A stretch of DNA of 64,000 nt from Hanleya hanleyi (GCA_036873755.1 JAVTVY010019050.1:1-64000); one strand, 5' to 3'; positions 1-11,898 are shown, counted from the stretch's first letter. Program-made: numbers and translations. The notes: generated by a model from the letters alone, not told the origin.

Positions 1-490
1 TATTTTTGAAGATTCATATTTTGGATATCATCTTCGCGCATGCGCAGAATTACCCTAATTCAAGCCCACACCCAGTCTATCAGATGCTCCTTCACGTCAC
101 CTTCAATTTAATACCTCACTCGACCCGATTGGCCCATTAGGGACGCCTCTAACCCCAAAAAGGCTATTTTCATAGCCTTTGGACTTCGCGCATGCGCAGA
201 AAATTCAAAATAGCTTTTATTGGAGTTAGGGCAGCCCCTAGTGGTGCAATCGGGTCGAGTGAGGTATCATTGTGAAGCATTTCACGTCAGCTTCAATTTG
301 ATACCTCACTCGACCCACTACCTCTAAAATAAAAAATCTTCATTCACCGGATGTTGATAATTATCTTCAAAATAATCTTTTTTTGAGGTTAGAGGCGTCC
401 CTAATGGTCCAATCGGGTGGAGTGAGGTATCATTGTGAAGCATTTCACGTCAGCTTCAATATGATACCTCACTCGACCCACTACCTGAAA
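1..490. repeat. Polinton-type terminal repeat remnant (scrambled)
   Basis: The stretch holds several copies of a block with the words CGCATGCGCAGAA, CAGATGCTCCTTCACG and ATACCTCACTCGACCC, in both orientations (for example 240-310 is itself a palindrome around a GAGTGAGGTATCA arm). The same words build the subterminal array at 26.56-27.48 kb next to the Polinton. I infer a rearranged terminal-repeat remnant of that family. No gene is seen. Confidence 0.6.
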
Positions 491-880
491 AATAAAATTT
501 TGTTGACTTGACGTATGAAGATTTCCCATCCGAAGGACGGGTTTTACTTCACATTTTTTTGTTTTGTTTTGAAAATTTTTTTTTGAAATGTACAAACTTT
601 TACGTGAAGACAATATTCTTTATATATGTGTACTTCCTATTCCCCGCAGGAATTTATGCAATATCAATTCTTTCCGCAATGAACTTACAATTTTACTGGC
701 AATGAAATTCTCCGTGTCAATTTGAGGTGGATATGAAAACGTACTGACTGACACGTGCAATGGCAACAATTCGCTACAGTGTAATGAAATGTGTTCATTT
801 TTTAGGCGCCCGTGGTTTTATTAATATGCAAACACATATGCTTTTCTAATAGTTCATTGGCTGAACCGCGAGGCGGGAGA
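491..880. other. No recognisable feature
   Basis: AT-rich DNA with homopolymer T runs. Short open frames here have no recognisable domain. I see nothing to annotate. Confidence 0.5.
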
Positions 881-897
881 AAAAAATATTAAACTAT

Positions 898-1420
898 TTT
901 CGTCTCGCGAGGCCAAATCCTCAGTGTGTGTGCGGCGAACGCAAGCCAACAACTCACCAGTTTTACCGGACAGGCAAATGAATTGCATGTTATTTTGACT
1001 CGATTCATACGCTCGACTCTTCAAAATGGACTTGAAGAAGACGTTATGCGGGAACTGAAATCAATTTCTTGAAACTTTTGTTAAACTAATTTCGTCTCGC
1101 GAGGCCAAATCCTCAGTGTGTGTGTGTGTGTGTGCGGCGAACGCAAACCAACAACTCACCAGTTTTACCGGACAGGCAAATGAATTGCATGTTATTTTGA
1201 CTCGATTCATACGCTCGACTCTTCAAAATGGACTTGAAGGAGACGTTATGCGGGAACTGAAATCAATGTCTTGAAACTGAACGCAAACCAACAACTCACC
1301 AGTTTTACCGGACAGGCAAATGAATTGCATGTTATTTTGACTCGATTCATACGCTCGACTCTTCAAAATGGACTTGAAGGAGACGTTATGCGGGAACTGA
1401 AATCAATTTCTTGAAACGTT
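898..1420 (+). repeat. Three-copy tandem repeat, unit about 185 bp
   Basis: The unit runs from TTTCGTCTCGCGAGGCC through a TG microsatellite, CCAGTTTTACCGGACAGG and CTCGACTCTTCAAAATGG to GGGAACTGAAATCAAT. Copies lie at about 898-1075, 1088-1275 and 1277-1420; the third lacks the first third of the unit. Copies are nearly identical apart from the TG run length, so the array is young. No coding potential is evident. Confidence 0.85.
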
Positions 1421-1714
1421 AAAAATGCGTGACAAGCCAAGAAAACAGAAAACCGCTGGGATGTGGACACCAAACCAGGGAACATCTATGTGCCGCTGAC
1501 CAAAATCATTAGCTTCATAGTTTAGTGCGTAAAGGTGGAAATATCTGTGAATTTCGATTAGCATACAAATGCATGGTGTGTTATATCCCACCTAGGAAAA
1601 AAACAGCCCCCCAGATATGCATCAAACGTCCGGGAGTATGGGATATAGGTATACATCTGGACTAAACTTCTTTTATCAGGTAAGCTACACTTTAGTACTA
1701 TACTTGCATGTCAT

Positions 1715-1719
<5 letters not shown>

Positions 1720-1778
<59 letters not shown>
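1720..1778. repeat. (GA)n microsatellite
   Basis: About 58 bp of GA dinucleotides with one GAAAGA interruption. Confidence 0.97.
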
Positions 1779-1779
<1 letters not shown>

Positions 1780-1816
1780 ATTTCAATCTCATGATCTGCC
1801 AATTTTCGAGATGAAA

Positions 1817-1916
1817 ATTTTTTCTTGACGAAATAGAAATGAACGCGAATCTATATTCTACAAAACATTTTTTCTTGACGAAATAGAAATGAACGCGAAT
1901 CTATATTCTACAAAAC
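1817..1916 (+). repeat. Exact 50-bp tandem duplication
   Basis: The segment containing TTTCTTGACGAAATAGAAAT is repeated at an offset of exactly 50 bp, with no difference visible until the flanks. It is a recent local duplication. Confidence 0.95.
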
Positions 1917-2570
1917 ACCAGAAAATATTAGCGTAGGTGAATTTTTGAGACTGTTTTGTGCTTTCATCGAAAGTGAAAACACATGTCGAAAAGTGTGTAG
2001 CAGTGTCGATATAAATCTTCAACCTAGATGTGAAAATAGATACCGGGGCATAAATTAAAGAGAGCATTTCAGTACACCTCAAAAAATGAAACATGGACGG
2101 TATCCTTCATCTCGAGGGGTGCGCAAGTTCGATTCTTGCTTTCATTATGTGAGTATGTGTTGGACATGTGATCTTTAAATTTTATTATCACCAGACTAGC
2201 AGGGTAGGATGTGGGTTTCAGGAGTTCACCGGGTGTGAAAATTTCTTTATAATGATTTGTGATAAAAGCGGGTAAAACCTAATGTCAAAATCTCCTTGAA
2301 GGTCACGGAGATGTCGATTTATTGCTGATCAGCTGATTTCCAGGACAGACAGACATTATTTCGGCTCTTTTCTCTTCGAAATTCTTGTAATTTGCTCAAT
2401 ACAAATAAATATTTAAATTGACTCTGAGTTTTCTGTTGGCATTATTTGAGCAATATTATGCACTAATGGGTTTTATCATTCTTTTCCATTCATGGAATTT
2501 TTACAGTTCCACAGTGTCACAAAACAACAATAATGCCATGATGTCACAATAAGACGTTACAAAGACAATT
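1917..2570. other. Intergenic, no recognisable feature
   Basis: Single-copy-looking AT-rich sequence with no domain-bearing open frame. The stretch 2150-2400 is unremarkable. Confidence 0.5.
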
Positions 2571-2574
2571 TCTG

Positions 2575-2745
2575 CTGTATACAATGGTATAAGGCACCTG
2601 TATACAATGGTATAAGGCACCTGTATACCATGGTATAAGGCACATGTATACAATGGTCAGATGTACCTGTATACAATGGTATAAGGCACCAAAATAAGGC
2701 ACCTGTATACAATGGTATAAGGCACCTGTATACAATGGTAGAATG
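2575..2745. repeat. 23-bp minisatellite
   Basis: About seven copies of a unit containing TGTATACAATGGTATAAGGC, mostly spaced 23 bp, with two variant copies (ATACCATGG; GGTCAGATG). Open frames through it are a by-product of the repetition. It abuts the Polinton-type terminal remnant. Confidence 0.9.
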
Positions 2746-3510
2746 CCGATATTTCAACCCCACGCCCAGTCCATCAGATGCCCCTTCACGAATGCTTCAC
2801 TTTGATACCTCCTACGACTCCATTGGCCCATTAGGGACTCCCCTAGCTCCAAAACCGCTATTTCCATACCCTTGGGCCACCGCGCATGCGCATAATGCCG
2901 ATATTTCAACCCCACACCCAGCCCATCAGATGCCCCTTCACGAATGCTTCACATCGATACCTCACTCGACCCCATTGGTCCATTAGGGGCTCCCCTAGCT
3001 CCAAAACGTCTATTTCCATACCCTTCGGCCACCGCGCATGTGCAGAATGCCGATAGTTCAACCCCACACCCAGCCCATTAGATGCCCCTTCACATAAGCT
3101 TCACTTTGATACCTCACTCGACCCAATCGGACCATTTTATCTAGGGACTACTTTTTCTCCGCGGAAGCTTTTTCCCGAGACCGAATTACCGCCAAAACCA
3201 CGGCCAAACCGCATCACCGCGGATGAATACATTTTTTTTTTTTTTTCGTTCCACCCACCACCCACGGCGGCCATCTTGTACCCACCTCCCACATCTTGCA
3301 CTCACTGACACTCGCGGCCATCTTGTACCCACCTCCCACATGGCGGCCATCTTGTACCCCCCTCCCACATGGCGGCCATCTTGTACCCACCTCCCACATC
3401 TTGCACTCACTGACCTCTGCTCCCCGTTGCTCCCCATCACGCATGCGCACATACCCTTTTTCCCAGGTTAATGACGTCACACGCATGCGCAGTGTGGAGC
3501 AATTTGTTCA
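2745..3510 (-). repeat. Solo Polinton-type terminal repeat (remnant)
   Basis: Three ~145-bp subterminal units (2745-2880, 2895-3040, 3045-3180) carry CATCAGATGCCCCTTCACG, GATACCTCACTCGACCC and the GCGCATGCGC palindrome. They are followed by a terminal part with GGGACTACTTTTTCTCCGCGG and ACCGCATCACCGCGGATGAA. In reverse orientation the same order, with similar terminal words, lies at 26285-26600 left of the Polinton. The inference is that a second family member left an isolated terminal repeat. The boundary near 3510 is approximate. Confidence 0.6.
3255..3410 (+). repeat. GGCGGCCATCTTGTACCCACC minisatellite
   Basis: Four copies of GGCGGCCATCTTGTACCC plus CCTCCCACAT spacers, inside the terminal-repeat remnant. 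Frames translating it are artefacts. Confidence 0.85.
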
Positions 3511-3539
3511 ATTTACGCTTTACCTACTACTTATGTGGC

Positions 3540-4415
3540 AAATAAAAGAATTCAAACCAAAATCAAGGGGAGTAACTCAAGAAACTGTTGAATCAACTCG
3601 AAAATATCATGTGCACCTAATTTCAAAAGAATGCAATGAAACCCCTAGGACGAGTTTCGTTGACGAGGACTGTAGGTGCCAAATAAAAATATTCCACACT
3701 AAAATCAAGGGCGGATAACTCAAGAAAGCGTTGAATTGTTTCAAAAAAAGTGTATGTATCTACACATGATACTGATCATGTGTACCAAATTTCAGAAGAA
3801 TCCATTGAAAACTCTGGGACGAATTGCGTTGACGAAGACAGTAGGTTTCAAATACAAGGATTTCAGACCAAAATCAAGGGGAGTAAAACGTCGAATTGGA
3901 CTGAAAAAAAGTTTGTGCACATCTACACATGGTACCGATCATGTGTACCAAATTTCAGAAGAATCCACTGAAAACTCTGGGACAAGTTGCGTTGACGAAG
4001 ACAGTAGGTGCCAAATACAAGGATTTCAGACCAAAATCAGGGGAGTAACTCAAGAAAATGTTGAATCGGGCCGAAAAAAGTTCGTGCACATCTACACATG
4101 GTACCGATCATGTGTACCAAATTTCAAAAGAATTCATTGAAAACTCTGGGACGAATTGCGTTGACGAAGACAGTAGGTGCCAAATACAAGGATTTCAGAA
4201 CAAAATCAAGGGGAGTAACTCAAGAAAACGTCGAATCGGGCCGAAATTTTTTCGTGCACATCTACACATGGTACCGATTAGGTGTACCAAATTTCAGAAG
4301 AATCCACTGAAAACTCTAGGACGAGTTGCGTTGACGAGAAAAAGTGAACGGGCGGACGGACGACGCCATACCATAATACGTCCCGTTAAATTTGACGGGC
4401 GTATAAAAAGTAAAT
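3540..4415 (+). mobile_element. Core-repeat element, unit about 165 bp, five copies
   Basis: Five diverged units contain CAAAATCAAGGGGAGTAACT, ACACATGGTACCGATCATGT and AAACTCTGGGACGA. The array ends in a GGCGGACGGACGACGCC microsatellite and a terminal GACGGGCGTATAAAAAG. The same order (core repeats, GACGG-rich run, GGGCGTATAAA end) closes the element at 9.46-11.09 kb. Non-autonomous; no protein is encoded. Family assignment (pearl-like or Helentron-like) is inference. Confidence 0.65.
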
Positions 4416-5382
4416 AAAACAATAACGTTATCAAAAACTGCTAACTTTACTCAATAGAATTTCTGTCCACAATTAAGGTAACGTTAGCAACAAAATTGTT
4501 CAAGCTATTCTCTATTCATTCTATGTAACAGTTCGTCAACATTTCATTGCAAGTCTGTATTTCTCACACAGCACTTCCAATATTAAACTATGTAATTGAT
4601 GAGCCAATGTGATGTGCAATTGAATGTGAAAATCCATTTTGTTTTGTGTCTGTCCACTTATGTAACGTTAGCAACAAGAGTAACATTAGCAATACAACCA
4701 AGCAGAGTTGGGTGATAATAGCTGTGTGTAATATTGACTTTCATCAGGTTATAAGGTGTCTGAATGTAACATCAGCACTGCCATCTGTCCACATGTGTAA
4801 CATTAGCAATGCATGACATATGGTTAAAATATTGCATTTGCTATATCAATTTGCCTGATAGTACATGTTCATGTAGATTATTAGAGCTTAGAAATAATCT
4901 ATCTGATCTTCTTCAGTGTACATTCTGGTAGTATGTTGACAATCTTTGAAATAGGCATGTCTGTCTGTCCATATACAACGTTAGCAACAGTAATAGGGTG
5001 ATTCCGGCGTGATTCCGTGCGTGATATTCAGAGGAAATTTTCAAGAGCTTTCAGGCATCCATTCTCCAATGTTGCTTCTACTCTAAATGCTGCCTCTGCT
5101 GTTGATAGAAGTGGGTAAGTCTAATAGTGTATGTGGGCAGAGTTACATGTAAACATCTATGATGAACAGGAGATAGAAGCAGCACCAAACTGCATGACGC
5201 ATGAAATGTAAAAATTTTAGACATAGTCTAATCATTCAAACATTCTGTGAATCATGTGATCAATTATCATCCATTTTGCTACGATACCCTTATATGGACG
5301 TTCAGCTTTTTTATCATAGAAACAATATCTTAATTATCTTTATCAAAATATTGACTGGACTAAATAATGGTTCCGTTACATG
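4416..5382. other. Gene-free stretch with scattered TAACGTTAGCAA motifs
   Basis: The only pattern is a dispersed, degenerate phrase of the type CTGTCCA...GTAACGTTAGCAA at about 4480, 4660, 4690, 4795 and 4970, and again near 7640 and 7685. Its meaning is unknown. One possible exon (about 4993-5114) is listed separately. Confidence 0.4.
4993..5114 (+). CDS. Possible internal exon (weak)
   Basis: About 39 codons are open from roughly 4998, rich in Ser/Ala/Arg (reading ...RKFSRAFRHPF...), and end at a strong-looking donor GG|GTAAGT (5115-5120). A CAG that could act as an acceptor precedes the frame at about 4987. I do not recognise the peptide. The frame is short and lies in a repeat-rich region, so chance is a serious alternative. 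Confidence 0.15.
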
Positions 5383-5470
5383 TGACAGCCTGACGTTACG
5401 TGCGTGACAGCCTGACGTTACGTGCGTGACAGCCTGACGTTACGTGCGTGACAGCCTGACGTTACGTGCC
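5383..5470 (+). repeat. 22-bp tandem repeat, four copies
   Basis: TGACAGCCTGACGTTACGTG plus CG repeats with a period of 22 bp at 5383, 5405, 5427 and 5449. Copies are identical. Each contains TGACGTTACG, close to a CRE half-site; functional relevance is unknown. Confidence 0.95.
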
Positions 5471-5474
5471 TGAT

Positions 5475-6644
5475 GCCTGTGAAATTGCAATGCAAATCGG
5501 TTTGGTGGTTCAAGCCAGTGCCAGTGGACCTTGTGACAACAGATGAAACTGAATTACACAGCTTATTACATGTCAAATACTAAATCTTGGCAATCAAATT
5601 TACAGTAATATACAGCATAGTGGAATTATAGTAAGACCTATATGTTTGCCACAAAAATTCAGGGCAAAGTTTGTGTTTTTGTAGTGCCTGGATTGCCTGA
5701 TATGTACAGTAAATTGGCATATCTGTGCCCACATGTAATGTTTTAATATTCCAATCGCCACATCAGATTCAATTTGTCTGTTACTTGTTCACATTATGAT
5801 ACATGTACAAATACACGTGTGAACTTGTACAGAACATAGTTAGTTCTCAGGACCTCTCCAGATACGAGCTGTACGTGAACAAAACACCATCCTATTGAAA
5901 ATGAATGTCAAAACTTTCATTTGGCAGTCAGTGACACTTTGTTGAATAACCATGTTAACCAAAATCCCCAATAAGAATGATGTAACCCTCTACTTCAGTG
6001 ATCAGGCGGAAGACAAAGCTAAATGGAACATAGATTTAATGACAAACTATGAAATATATCTATTCAGTACTCATTTCATGTGCATGTATCCTTTTATTAT
6101 TAAATAAATGCAGTTTGACATTGCAGAGGATGATTAAAAAACAGATTACCTAATCTCACGCACGTAACATATATGCGTTATGTATGTGAGATATGCAAAA
6201 CGGTTATCCTCTCACTTGAGCTTTATTTTATGAAATTAAATAATTAACCAGACCTGAAGTAGAAGCTGGTAGTCATAGAGACAAATTTTGGGTAATTTAC
6301 CCTGGAGAAGGAGGTGTGAAGTACATTTTCATATTTTCACAATTATTCAAACCCAACGCCAAAAGTTTGTCCATGGTTGAAAGGGAATACTGAGTGAAAC
6401 ATTAAGCTAAGGACATGCTATGAGAATATGCTCCCTACATTTTATCAGAAGATGATGTTCTTTTTCACTTCACTGTGAAATTTCTCTCCTCATGTCACAC
6501 ACGTAACACACATGTTATGGGCGTGACGTATATAAAACATGTCTATCATATCACTTATCATGCCTGAATGTTCATGAAATTGGATAGTTATGTAGATGTG
6601 AAGCCAAAGTTAGAGGAAACAAAATTTGACCAATTCTTACTTGA
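5475..6644. other. Intergenic, no gene seen
   Basis: AT-rich sequence without a recognisable coding frame. Two partly palindromic phrases (CTCACGCACGTAACAT...TATGTGAG near 6157-6193 and CATGTCACACACGTAACAC near 6493) share a CACGTAAC core with 7140. Confidence 0.5.
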
Positions 6645-7086
6645 ATACGAACGTAGCGTGCAAGATCTATGGCGCTACGTTTCGTAACTTGTGTCTAATT
6701 CCGCTCAACCCGGGGCTAGGGGCCGTATGAACCCATGTACTTCAAGAACCTCATGGTACTCATATGAACAGTCACAATCAAAGCGTGACTGAGATACATC
6801 ATTCTTAGATGACGACTTTACAACGAATATTATGGATTAAGAATACTGATCAGCGATACGGATTTGATATTTTTGGAACATCATGATGTCTTGCCGGCAT
6901 CATTGAAAACTGTTGACCGCTTCTCTCTTGCAGGACACAAGCCTATGTTTATGTATACTATGATTGTCATTTTGAATTAGGTGCTAATACTGTTATATGG
7001 AAAATGGCATAGGTCTTTGGATTATGAACGCGGATATTCTCTAATGGACGACGGCTGGATTATGAATGACGGACTAGACGCTTGTA
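6645..7086 (+). mobile_element. Penelope-like retroelement, 5'-truncated 3' tail (copy 1)
   Basis: Begins within ATACGAACGTAGCGTGCAAG, the last codons of the reverse transcriptase seen complete in the copy at 46.57 kb, and ends at GGACTAGACGCTTGTA like all other copies. It keeps both tail hairpins (stems ACGTAGCG/CGCTACGT and CAGTCAC/GTGACTG). The small 3' open frame is interrupted here by an in-frame stop (GAATTAG, near 6977). Confidence 0.85.
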
Positions 7087-7089
7087 ATT

Positions 7090-8048
7090 GAAACTGTAGC
7101 ACGAGGAAAAACAAAGATTACTTTTTCAACTATTCAAGTGTCACACACGTAACACAGCTTTTGTATTGATGAACAAGAAAAAATACTGAAGGAAATGTTA
7201 AAACTAGACAAATAATTATAATATACTAATAATGATTGTCTTTCATGAGAAGAAAGTCCTTTTTCACCAAATTGCGATATATCGAGGCAAAATTACAAAA
7301 TCCCAGTGTTTTGAAACTGATTATGTCAAAATTCTGCCCGAACTTCGCACAGTTCTAATTAACATTTCCCATGGACTCGCTTCTGGAAATTCCTCTTTGA
7401 ACCAGATAGTATAAACATCTATACGAATTTAGTCGCAAAGACAACTTGCTACCAGTCATATAAAATTTCCATGTCTTGGGCTCATAATTGGTGAAATAGC
7501 CCAATATTCCATTTTAAGAACCTGTATTTTTAGGCATTTAACATGCTCTTGAAGAAATTTCTTCCAGCCTTCTTTCCGAAATCATCTAATTTGGGCAAGC
7601 ATCTTTTCCATAGCAAAGAAATAAAATGGTTATGATGATGTAACGTTGCTAACATAACAGAATGTCTGTCCACATTCTTGACATTAGTAACGTTTTTTTT
7701 TTTCATTCTCAAAATGTCCTCACATGCATTTTTGGATCTCATTGGCTTGATTCAAGTATATATTCGCTTCTACTTTACAAAGTTTTTGCTCAAGATTCAT
7801 CTGGTATGAGGCCTGAATGAGAGCATAGGGTTAGTCCAGATTACTGGTCTATTATCCTTACCATGCTGTCAAGAGGGCCGAGAGAAAACATGTTCCAGAT
7901 TTTAAAATGAGTTCTCTCAAAATTTGTTAAAATCAAACCTCTAGACACCTATTCTACACATAACACAGTTAAAGTGTGTAAGAAAGAAATTTTATTTCTC
8001 ATGGCAAAGGGACACATTTTGGCCCCTTTTAATATGAAATATGAAGCT
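7090..8048. other. Intergenic, no gene seen
   Basis: The open frames 7232-7414 (+) and 7530-7742 (-) show no domain and no repeat conservation. I see nothing that supports them as genes. Confidence 0.5.
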
Positions 8049-8600
8049 TTAACCCTACCTGGCCTGGGGGGGAAATGCCCCCCCTACCAAACTTTCTACG
8101 CAATCTCCGGAATGACAAAAGATAGAGAGCTGAAACTCCGTGACTTTATAGCTTATCGTATTGGGGTCAATTTGAGCTTAATTGCATGACCCCACGATGA
8201 GAGGATCATGGGTAAATTCAAGATGGCGGCCATGTGGGTCCCAGAAAAGTGATGATTTTGTCATATTTCTTCAAAATTTCAGCTTTTCTGCGATGAAAAT
8301 TGGGCAAAAACTATTTTATTTTACATGACATTAATATTTACTAATTTATCATGCTGTTTTTGCGGAGAAATTGCATAAATAAAAAATTCAAAAAAATCGA
8401 CCAAAAAATGCCGTTTTTAAAAATGATGTCGCAGTTACGTCATCAAAGCGGATTTTTGTACATTTTCTGGTAGAGTTTGACCCAAGGGTATAGTGTGGTA
8501 AGTTCCAGCTCCCTAGCTCAAGGGGTAAGAAAAATAATTAGGATTTCAATCCCCCCCAGGCCTAGACAGGTCCCAAAAAGTCCAGGTCAGATAGGGTTAA
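8049..8600. mobile_element. TTAA-bounded MITE, piggyBac-like ends (copy 1)
   Basis: Bounded by TTAA on both sides, with inverted ends TTAACCCTACCTGGCCTGGG and (right end) AGGTCAGATAGGGTTAA. A second copy, inverted, lies at 55032-55616. TTAA targets with CCCT/AGGG termini are characteristic of piggyBac-superfamily elements (established knowledge). The 552-bp size and absence of a transposase frame make it a non-autonomous derivative. The interior includes GATGACGTAA-like and GGCGGCCAT phrases shared by both copies. Confidence 0.75.
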
Positions 8601-9039
8601 AGTGTACCTGTTTTATAAATTTTTGGGAAAGATATGAATGATTCTTGACTCCGAGTAGATCTAGTTGTACATGTGCACATTCATTATAAACTGACTACAT
8701 GTATCAGGGGTCAAAACGTTCGGTCGTTCACTTTTTTTGACGACCAAAAATATCTGCTGATGAGTAAAATTGAAGCCCAGGTCGTCCTCCTGACGATCAC
8801 AAACAAATTGGCTCCGTAAAAACTGTCAATATCATGGATTTGGCAGAATTGTTGAAAATGTTTGTTCATCTTTCTCGCTGACAGCCCAACTTTATTGTCG
8901 GCCATGTTTGCTAAAGGAGTGGATGCTGACCAGTGTGAAATGGTCCTATGTGGAACATTTATTTCTGCCCCTCCTACACTGTCGCCACGAATGACCTCCC
9001 TTCCTCTCAATACTTCAGGCTATGACAGCATTAGTTCCC
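8601..9039. other. Intergenic; weak open frames only
   Basis: Frames at 8711-9010 (-) and 8862-9101 (+) overlap on opposite strands and carry no recognisable domain. The right end runs into a dispersed segment shared with 25.37 kb. Confidence 0.4.
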
Positions 9040-9440
9040 TAGGAACAATGAAAGCTCGTGTGAAACATGGGCGAAGAGCATTTCCCCAGATAATTTTGTA
9101 ACACATAATTTGGTACTCACAGGGCTTTAGACCTCCCAAATTCGGGCATACCCCTGGAGGATGAGCAATCAGAAATCATCCCAGAAGTACCTCAGAGAAT
9201 GGATTTCTTCACCAATGGGCAAAATCCAGTGTGAGGCAACATCAACTTTTAATTTGCGTTTCATGGGGCCACCGACATTAAAAAATCGAATAAGAATAAA
9301 ATTTCAAAATGCCGCTTTTATATTTCCTACGAAAGTTTGAACTTAAAGATTTTACCCCCCTTTTCATTCCTGATTGTATGAAATAGGCTGTTCTATTCTA
9401 TCTGAAACAATGCCAGCAAATAAAAATGCCAAACAATAAC
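9040..9440 (+). repeat. Dispersed segment, left half (paralogue of 25.37-25.66 kb)
   Basis: Shares TGTGAAACATGGGCGAAGAG, GAGCATTTCCCCAGA and ACACATAATTTGGTACTCAC with 25378-25660. The paralogue continues uninterrupted into the sequence found here only after 11095, so the intervening element was inserted into this copy. Confidence 0.75.
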
Positions 9441-9454
9441 AAGAGCGCAAGGGG

Positions 9455-11092
9455 CTTCAATATACGCCCGTATATCTGGGATTACATTGGTCCTAATTTC
9501 AAGGTTGTTTAATACATGTAGCCTTGATTCTAAGAATGTAACATATATCACATCTTATATTGAATGATAAACTAAAATGGGCTTAACTCTTGGGAACTAG
9601 TTGACCTTGAAGTAAGAGCCGAGAGCTCACATATCCCACACTGAAATCGACAATAGTCAAACACAAGAAAATGGTAGTTTTCCTGCAAATGGATTCCTTT
9701 CAGCCGAGAGAAATTTTCATGAAGGAAGAAGAAAGTGATGAAGTAAACCTTTGTTCTTGAGTTAATAAACCGGTATAAAGTTCATGAAGAACCCCTCTCC
9801 CCATTGAATTAGTACATGTATGGTTTTCATTTCACAACAGTTTAACTAAATGTAGCTGTTTCAAACATGGGAGACAACTCCACAGGACAAATGCCATAAA
9901 CATGTAGGGGAGAGAACTCTGAAAACTTGATTCAGTTTTGGGGGACTGACCTTGACCGCATTGACCCACATTTTGGAATGAACACATGTCTCTCTAATGT
10001 ATCCACTTGCAGAAAAAAGGTTATTTTTGAGGATTTCCTAATTTCGGGGTCACAGTGACCTTGACCTTTGACCTGACCTAAATTTTGGTACACGACACAT
10101 CGTCTTCCCTCAATGTATCAATGGACTTAAAAAATCAAGATTTTGGGGGTCACAGTGACCTTGACGTTCGGCCTTGACCTACATTTTGGTACGCGACCCA
10201 TCATGTCCCCCTAATGTATCTACTCACACAAACAACTTTTTTTCAAGATTTCTTGATTCTGGGGTCACAGTGACCTTCGCTACTGAACTTGACCTAAATT
10301 TTGCTACATGACAAACCGTCTCCCCGTAATTTTCTCAATGCACACAAAAATCATGATTTTTAACAATTTCACAACTTCGAGGTCACAGTGACCCTGACCT
10401 TTGACCTTGACCTACATTTTGGTAGGTGACACATTGTGTCCCCCGAATGTATCTATTGACTCAAAAAAAAATTTATTTTTAATAATTTCCTAATTTTGGG
10501 GTCACAGTGACCTCTGACCTTGACCTATATTTTGGTATGCGACACTTCATTTCCCCCTATTAAATCCACTCACAAAAAATTAGAAATTATTAATGATTAA
10601 CTGATTTTTCAGTCACACTGACCTTTGACCTCTGACCTCGACCTACATTTGGTATGCAACACATCGTTCCCCCTAGGGCATCCACTCACCAAAAATTAGA
10701 ACTGTAGATAGAAAACTATCAATGATTTCCTGATTTTAGGCAGCAGTGACCTTTGACCTCTGACCTCGACTTCAACTTTTGGTACGCGACACATCGTCTC
10801 CACCTAGCGTATCCACTCACAAAAAATTGCAACTGTGGATAGAAAACATTCACAGATATAAACTGGTCACTAACACTTCAGTGATTTCCTCTTTTTTATG
10901 CCAGTGAACTTTGACCTCGAACCTTCATTTTGGTACGCGACACATCGTCTACCTGTGGGGTATCCACTCACTAAAAATTGGAACTGTAGATAGGAAACTG
11001 TCCGAGATATAGACCGGACACGAGAACCGGACAGACGGACGGAAACCGCCATCACATAAAACGTCCACCTTTTGGCGGGCGTATAAAAAATG
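9455..11092 (+). mobile_element. Core-repeat element with GGTCACAGTGACC units
   Basis: Starts at about AAGAGCGCAAGGGGCTTC with ATACGCCCGTATA and ends with ACGGACGGAAACCGCC, TTTTGGCGGGCGTATAAA; the ends are partly inverted (TACGCCC/GGGCGTA). The core is about eight diverged units of 110-125 bp with GGGGTCACAGTGACCTTGAC, TTTTGGTACGCGACACATCG and a CACTCACA...AAA linker. Its absence from the paralogous site at about 25650 confirms it is a discrete insertion. No protein is encoded. A truncated relative lies at 49530-49850. Confidence 0.8.
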
Positions 11093-11094
11093 AA

Positions 11095-11880
11095 TACCTT
11101 TCACTATAATTTTTAACTAAGTCAGCGAAGTGTTGTTGTTGTAAAATGCCGCTAATACTATTTCGGCAATAACGACATTCAATGAAAACCGGGAAACTTC
11201 ACTGGCTGTGTGATCTATCACTCTGTCATGGTACCCATATTTTGGCAGTGATGCAGTATGTCAGAGCTAGGAAATGGAGGATGTTTCAACAGCTCAGCCG
11301 ATACAGCATGGTTTAAGTTACTGTTGAAGCATGAGGCTGTTGGGACACATGCAAAATTCGCTAGTTGGTTCTGGAAGACAATCACAGCCTCCACAAAATG
11401 ATGACAATGTTAGATTTGAAGTGTATGTTGGCAGTTAACGTGACTTAACATACAGTTTTGACCTTGGGAAAATAGGTCAACGTCAGTCATATTCATAGAC
11501 TTCAGGTTGCATATATGTGGTATCAATTTAGAATATCTAGCTATATATTTCATGTTATATCATAATATACAGTATATAACCTTGAGAGAATAGGTTCAGT
11601 CAACTGGGATAGGCTTCTAGTCAGTCACCAATTGCACAAGTTTTATGAATTTGGAGAGCCTATCTTCACTCCTTTAAAAATTATTGCTTATGCTAAATTT
11701 GACTTTGATAAAACGGTCAGCCATTTTCATTAGGCTTCTGGTCCATCACCAGCTGCATATGTGGTATGACAAGAAAGATGGGCAGACAGGGAGACAGACA
11801 GACAGATGACATGGGAAATTCAGTTCATGTTGGGGCATTAATACATATCGTCTTCAAAGTCTAAATATTCTGTCACCAGG
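11095..11880 (+). repeat. Dispersed segment, right half (paralogue of 25.66-26.26 kb)
   Basis: Shares AATGCCGCTAATACTATTT-like, CTTCACTGGCTGT and CAGCTCAGCCGATACAGC with 25690-26000, then TAGGCTTCTGGTCCATCACC with 26180. One frame reads through a similar peptide in both copies (common words MSEL.NG.CF and SSADTAWF), but the 11.25-kb copy has stops, so I list it as a repeat and not a gene. Confidence 0.7.
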
Positions 11881-11898
11881 ACACACCATTTTACTTCA

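Noticed and set aside
6645..7086. Hammerhead ribozyme in the Penelope-like tail
   Set aside because: Some Penelope-like elements carry hammerheads, but the conserved CTGANGA...GAAA core is not present with proper stems; CTGAGATACATC and CTGATCAG do not fit.
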